From: Chlorogloeopsis fritschii PCC 6912
Lineage (GTDB): Bacteria; Cyanobacteriota; Cyanobacteriia; Cyanobacteriales; Nostocaceae
Assembly (NCBI RefSeq): GCF_000317285.1
Contig: NZ_AJLN01000116.1
Coordinates: 1 to 64,000, forward strand
DNA: 64,000 nucleotides
Direction: 5' to 3'
Shown here: piece by piece, positions 63,098 to 64,000 of the stretch
How the letters are laid out: every line of letters begins with the position of its first letter
Numbering within the stretch: position 1 is the stretch's first letter
Program-made: the position numbers and the translations under genes
Notes under the pieces: generated by a model
The model's input: the letters and a program-made list of their open reading frames with translations, nothing else
Told to the model about the DNA's origin: nothing
Database searches by the model: none

Positions 63098-63985
63098 TTA
63101 ATTATTAATTCGATTATTTTTAGCTAATTTTTCTAATTCTTGCTGTAACGACAAAGGCTGATAACCTAATGCAAAAGCCTTTGAACTATTTAAAGAAACA
63201 TCACTTGGTCTTGGTGCAGCCATTTTTACATCTTGTTGCCGACAAGCTTTCAGTCCAGTTGAGGGAAGCTGAAATACTTCAATAAGTAGACGTCCAAAAT
63301 CATAACGGGAAATTCTTTCTTTACCTCCTAAATGAATCAGCCCGTTAACTTTTTCTAATGCTAATAACAATCCTTTTGCTGCAGTTATGCCGCTTACGGG
63401 TGTACGAAATTCATCTATAAATAAATTTAATTCTTTTCCTTGTTGCAGAGTTTGTATGAATGGTTGCATAAAGCTGGTGGCGATGGGTGTTGCTGCACCA
63501 AACATTAAGGGCATTCGACACACAGCAGTCTTGGGATAGGATTCTAACATTTCCTGTTCAGCCATGACTTTTTGCTCACCATATAAGTTGACAGGAGATA
63601 CGGGATCTGTTTCTTGATAGGGAGCATTTAAGCCATCAAAAACTAAGTCAGTGGAAGTAAAAGCACAAGGAATTAAATAATCTGCGCACAATCCAGCAAT
63701 ATTACACGAAGCTGTAACATTAATTGCGTAGGATTCTTCAGGATAATTTTGACAATAATTTGGTTGTGAGAGCGCTGCTGTATGAATTAATGCTTGCGGC
63801 TGAATGTCACTAAATATCTGCTTAAGTTCTTGAAAGTTTGTCAAGTTAACTTTCAGCATTTTTATGTTGGGAATTTCGATCGGATGAGAGAAATAAGTTC
63901 CATAAACTTCCCAATTTTGCTTTGCTAGTTGACAGAGATGCCAACCTAAAAAGCCGCTAGCTCCGGTAATTAATAGTTTTTGCAT
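63098..63985 (-). CDS. RmlD-like extended SDR, NAD(P)-dependent sugar reductase/epimerase
   Basis: 295 residues. Rossmann glycine motif TGASGFLGWHL (about 7-17), catalytic-type Y-G-E-Q-K (the YxxxK in NLYGEQKVMAEQEML) and the substrate-side RMPLMFGAATPIA. The fold and size match dTDP-4-dehydrorhamnose reductase (RmlD) and MAT2B-like proteins. Probably makes a deoxy-sugar nucleotide, but the substrate is not certain. It is not adjacent to other rml genes in this window. Confidence 0.85.
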   Translation of the reverse strand: MQKLLITGASGFLGWHLCQLAKQNWEVYGTYFSHPIEIPNIKMLKVNLTNFQELKQIFSDIQPQALIHTAALSQPNYCQNYPEESYAINVTASCNIAGLCADYLIPCAFTSTDLVFDGLNAPYQETDPVSPVNLYGEQKVMAEQEMLESYPKTAVCRMPLMFGAATPIATSFMQPFIQTLQQGKELNLFIDEFRTPVSGITAAKGLLLALEKVNGLIHLGGKERISRYDFGRLLIEVFQLPSTGLKACRQQDVKMAAPRPSDVSLNSSKAFALGYQPLSLQQELEKLAKNNRINN

Positions 63986-64000
63986 ATCTTAATTTCAGGG

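Overview
The window is chromosomal DNA of a filamentous, probably heterocyst-forming (Nostocales-type) cyanobacterium. The evidence is gene content (psaM, chlorophyll synthase, petP-like, CrtR hydroxylase, the beta-glucosyl-diacylglycerol synthase, slr1601/DUF3119/DUF3086-type genes), very frequent HIP1 octamers (GCGATCGC), heptanucleotide tandem repeats of the TTAGTCA/TTGGTCA type, and intergenic spaces crowded with short palindromic repeats. The exact species cannot be read from the sequence. No tRNA, rRNA, CRISPR array, IS transposase or prophage was seen.

Layout. 0-21.6 kb is core housekeeping: dnaX; a GT2 glucosyltransferase overlapping a radical-SAM gene; a BioD-like/DRTGG protein; a PadR regulator divergent from a DUF3291 gene; a DprA-like protein; MAPEG; YajQ; a GST; a TPR protein; an FtsL-like protein; the 31-residue photosystem I gene psaM; D-ribulose kinase; trpB; SpoIID/LytB; a conserved membrane protein; and a HEAT-repeat protein. 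21.6-33.8 kb is a surface-polysaccharide island. Its minus-strand genes run wzm, wzt, a left-handed beta-helix acyltransferase, a coiled-coil methyltransferase, a double GT4 glycosyltransferase, and a methyltransferase with a beta-sandwich domain. These are followed by a decayed end (a GT2 stub fused by deletion to a truncated membrane protein) and an SMR-like transporter. An acyltransferase-3 gene faces the other way. 34-49.8 kb returns to core functions: petP-like, Get3d/ArsA-like, chlG, ADH/ChaN, pyruvate kinase, crtR, aroH, sppA, an MlaE-type permease, DUF3119 and DUF3086. It also holds a frameshifted gene with two nuclease-A-inhibitor-like modules. 50-59 kb carries plsY, a repeat-rich DUF1565 beta-helix protein, a HicBA pair whose toxin has an amber stop, and the complete glycine cleavage set gcvT-gcvH-gcvP. 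59-62.4 kb is a five-gene minus-strand cluster of mostly unrecognised envelope-like proteins. The window ends with an RmlD-like reductase.

How the parts work together. The island fits ABC-transporter-dependent polysaccharide export: Wzm/Wzt move the chain, the GT4/GT2 enzymes build it, and acyl- and methyltransferases decorate or cap it. The coiled-coil methyltransferase could be a chain-length ruler. The gcv genes supply photorespiratory glycine decarboxylation. The photosynthesis genes are scattered singly, as is usual in cyanobacteria.

Most unusual signals: (1) a G/C-rich palindromic repeat lies in frame inside gcvP, and the same family overlaps the 3' end of trpB and touches several stop codons; (2) a tandem NuiA-like inhibitor gene is broken by one probable base deletion; (3) the methyltransferase coil contains a 42-bp repeat that could change length in steps; (4) hicA carries an amber stop; (5) two identical 96-bp repeats flank the MlaE-type gene; (6) the 59-62.4 kb cluster is uncharacterised. 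All calls rest on reading the sequence and remembered family features; no database search was run.
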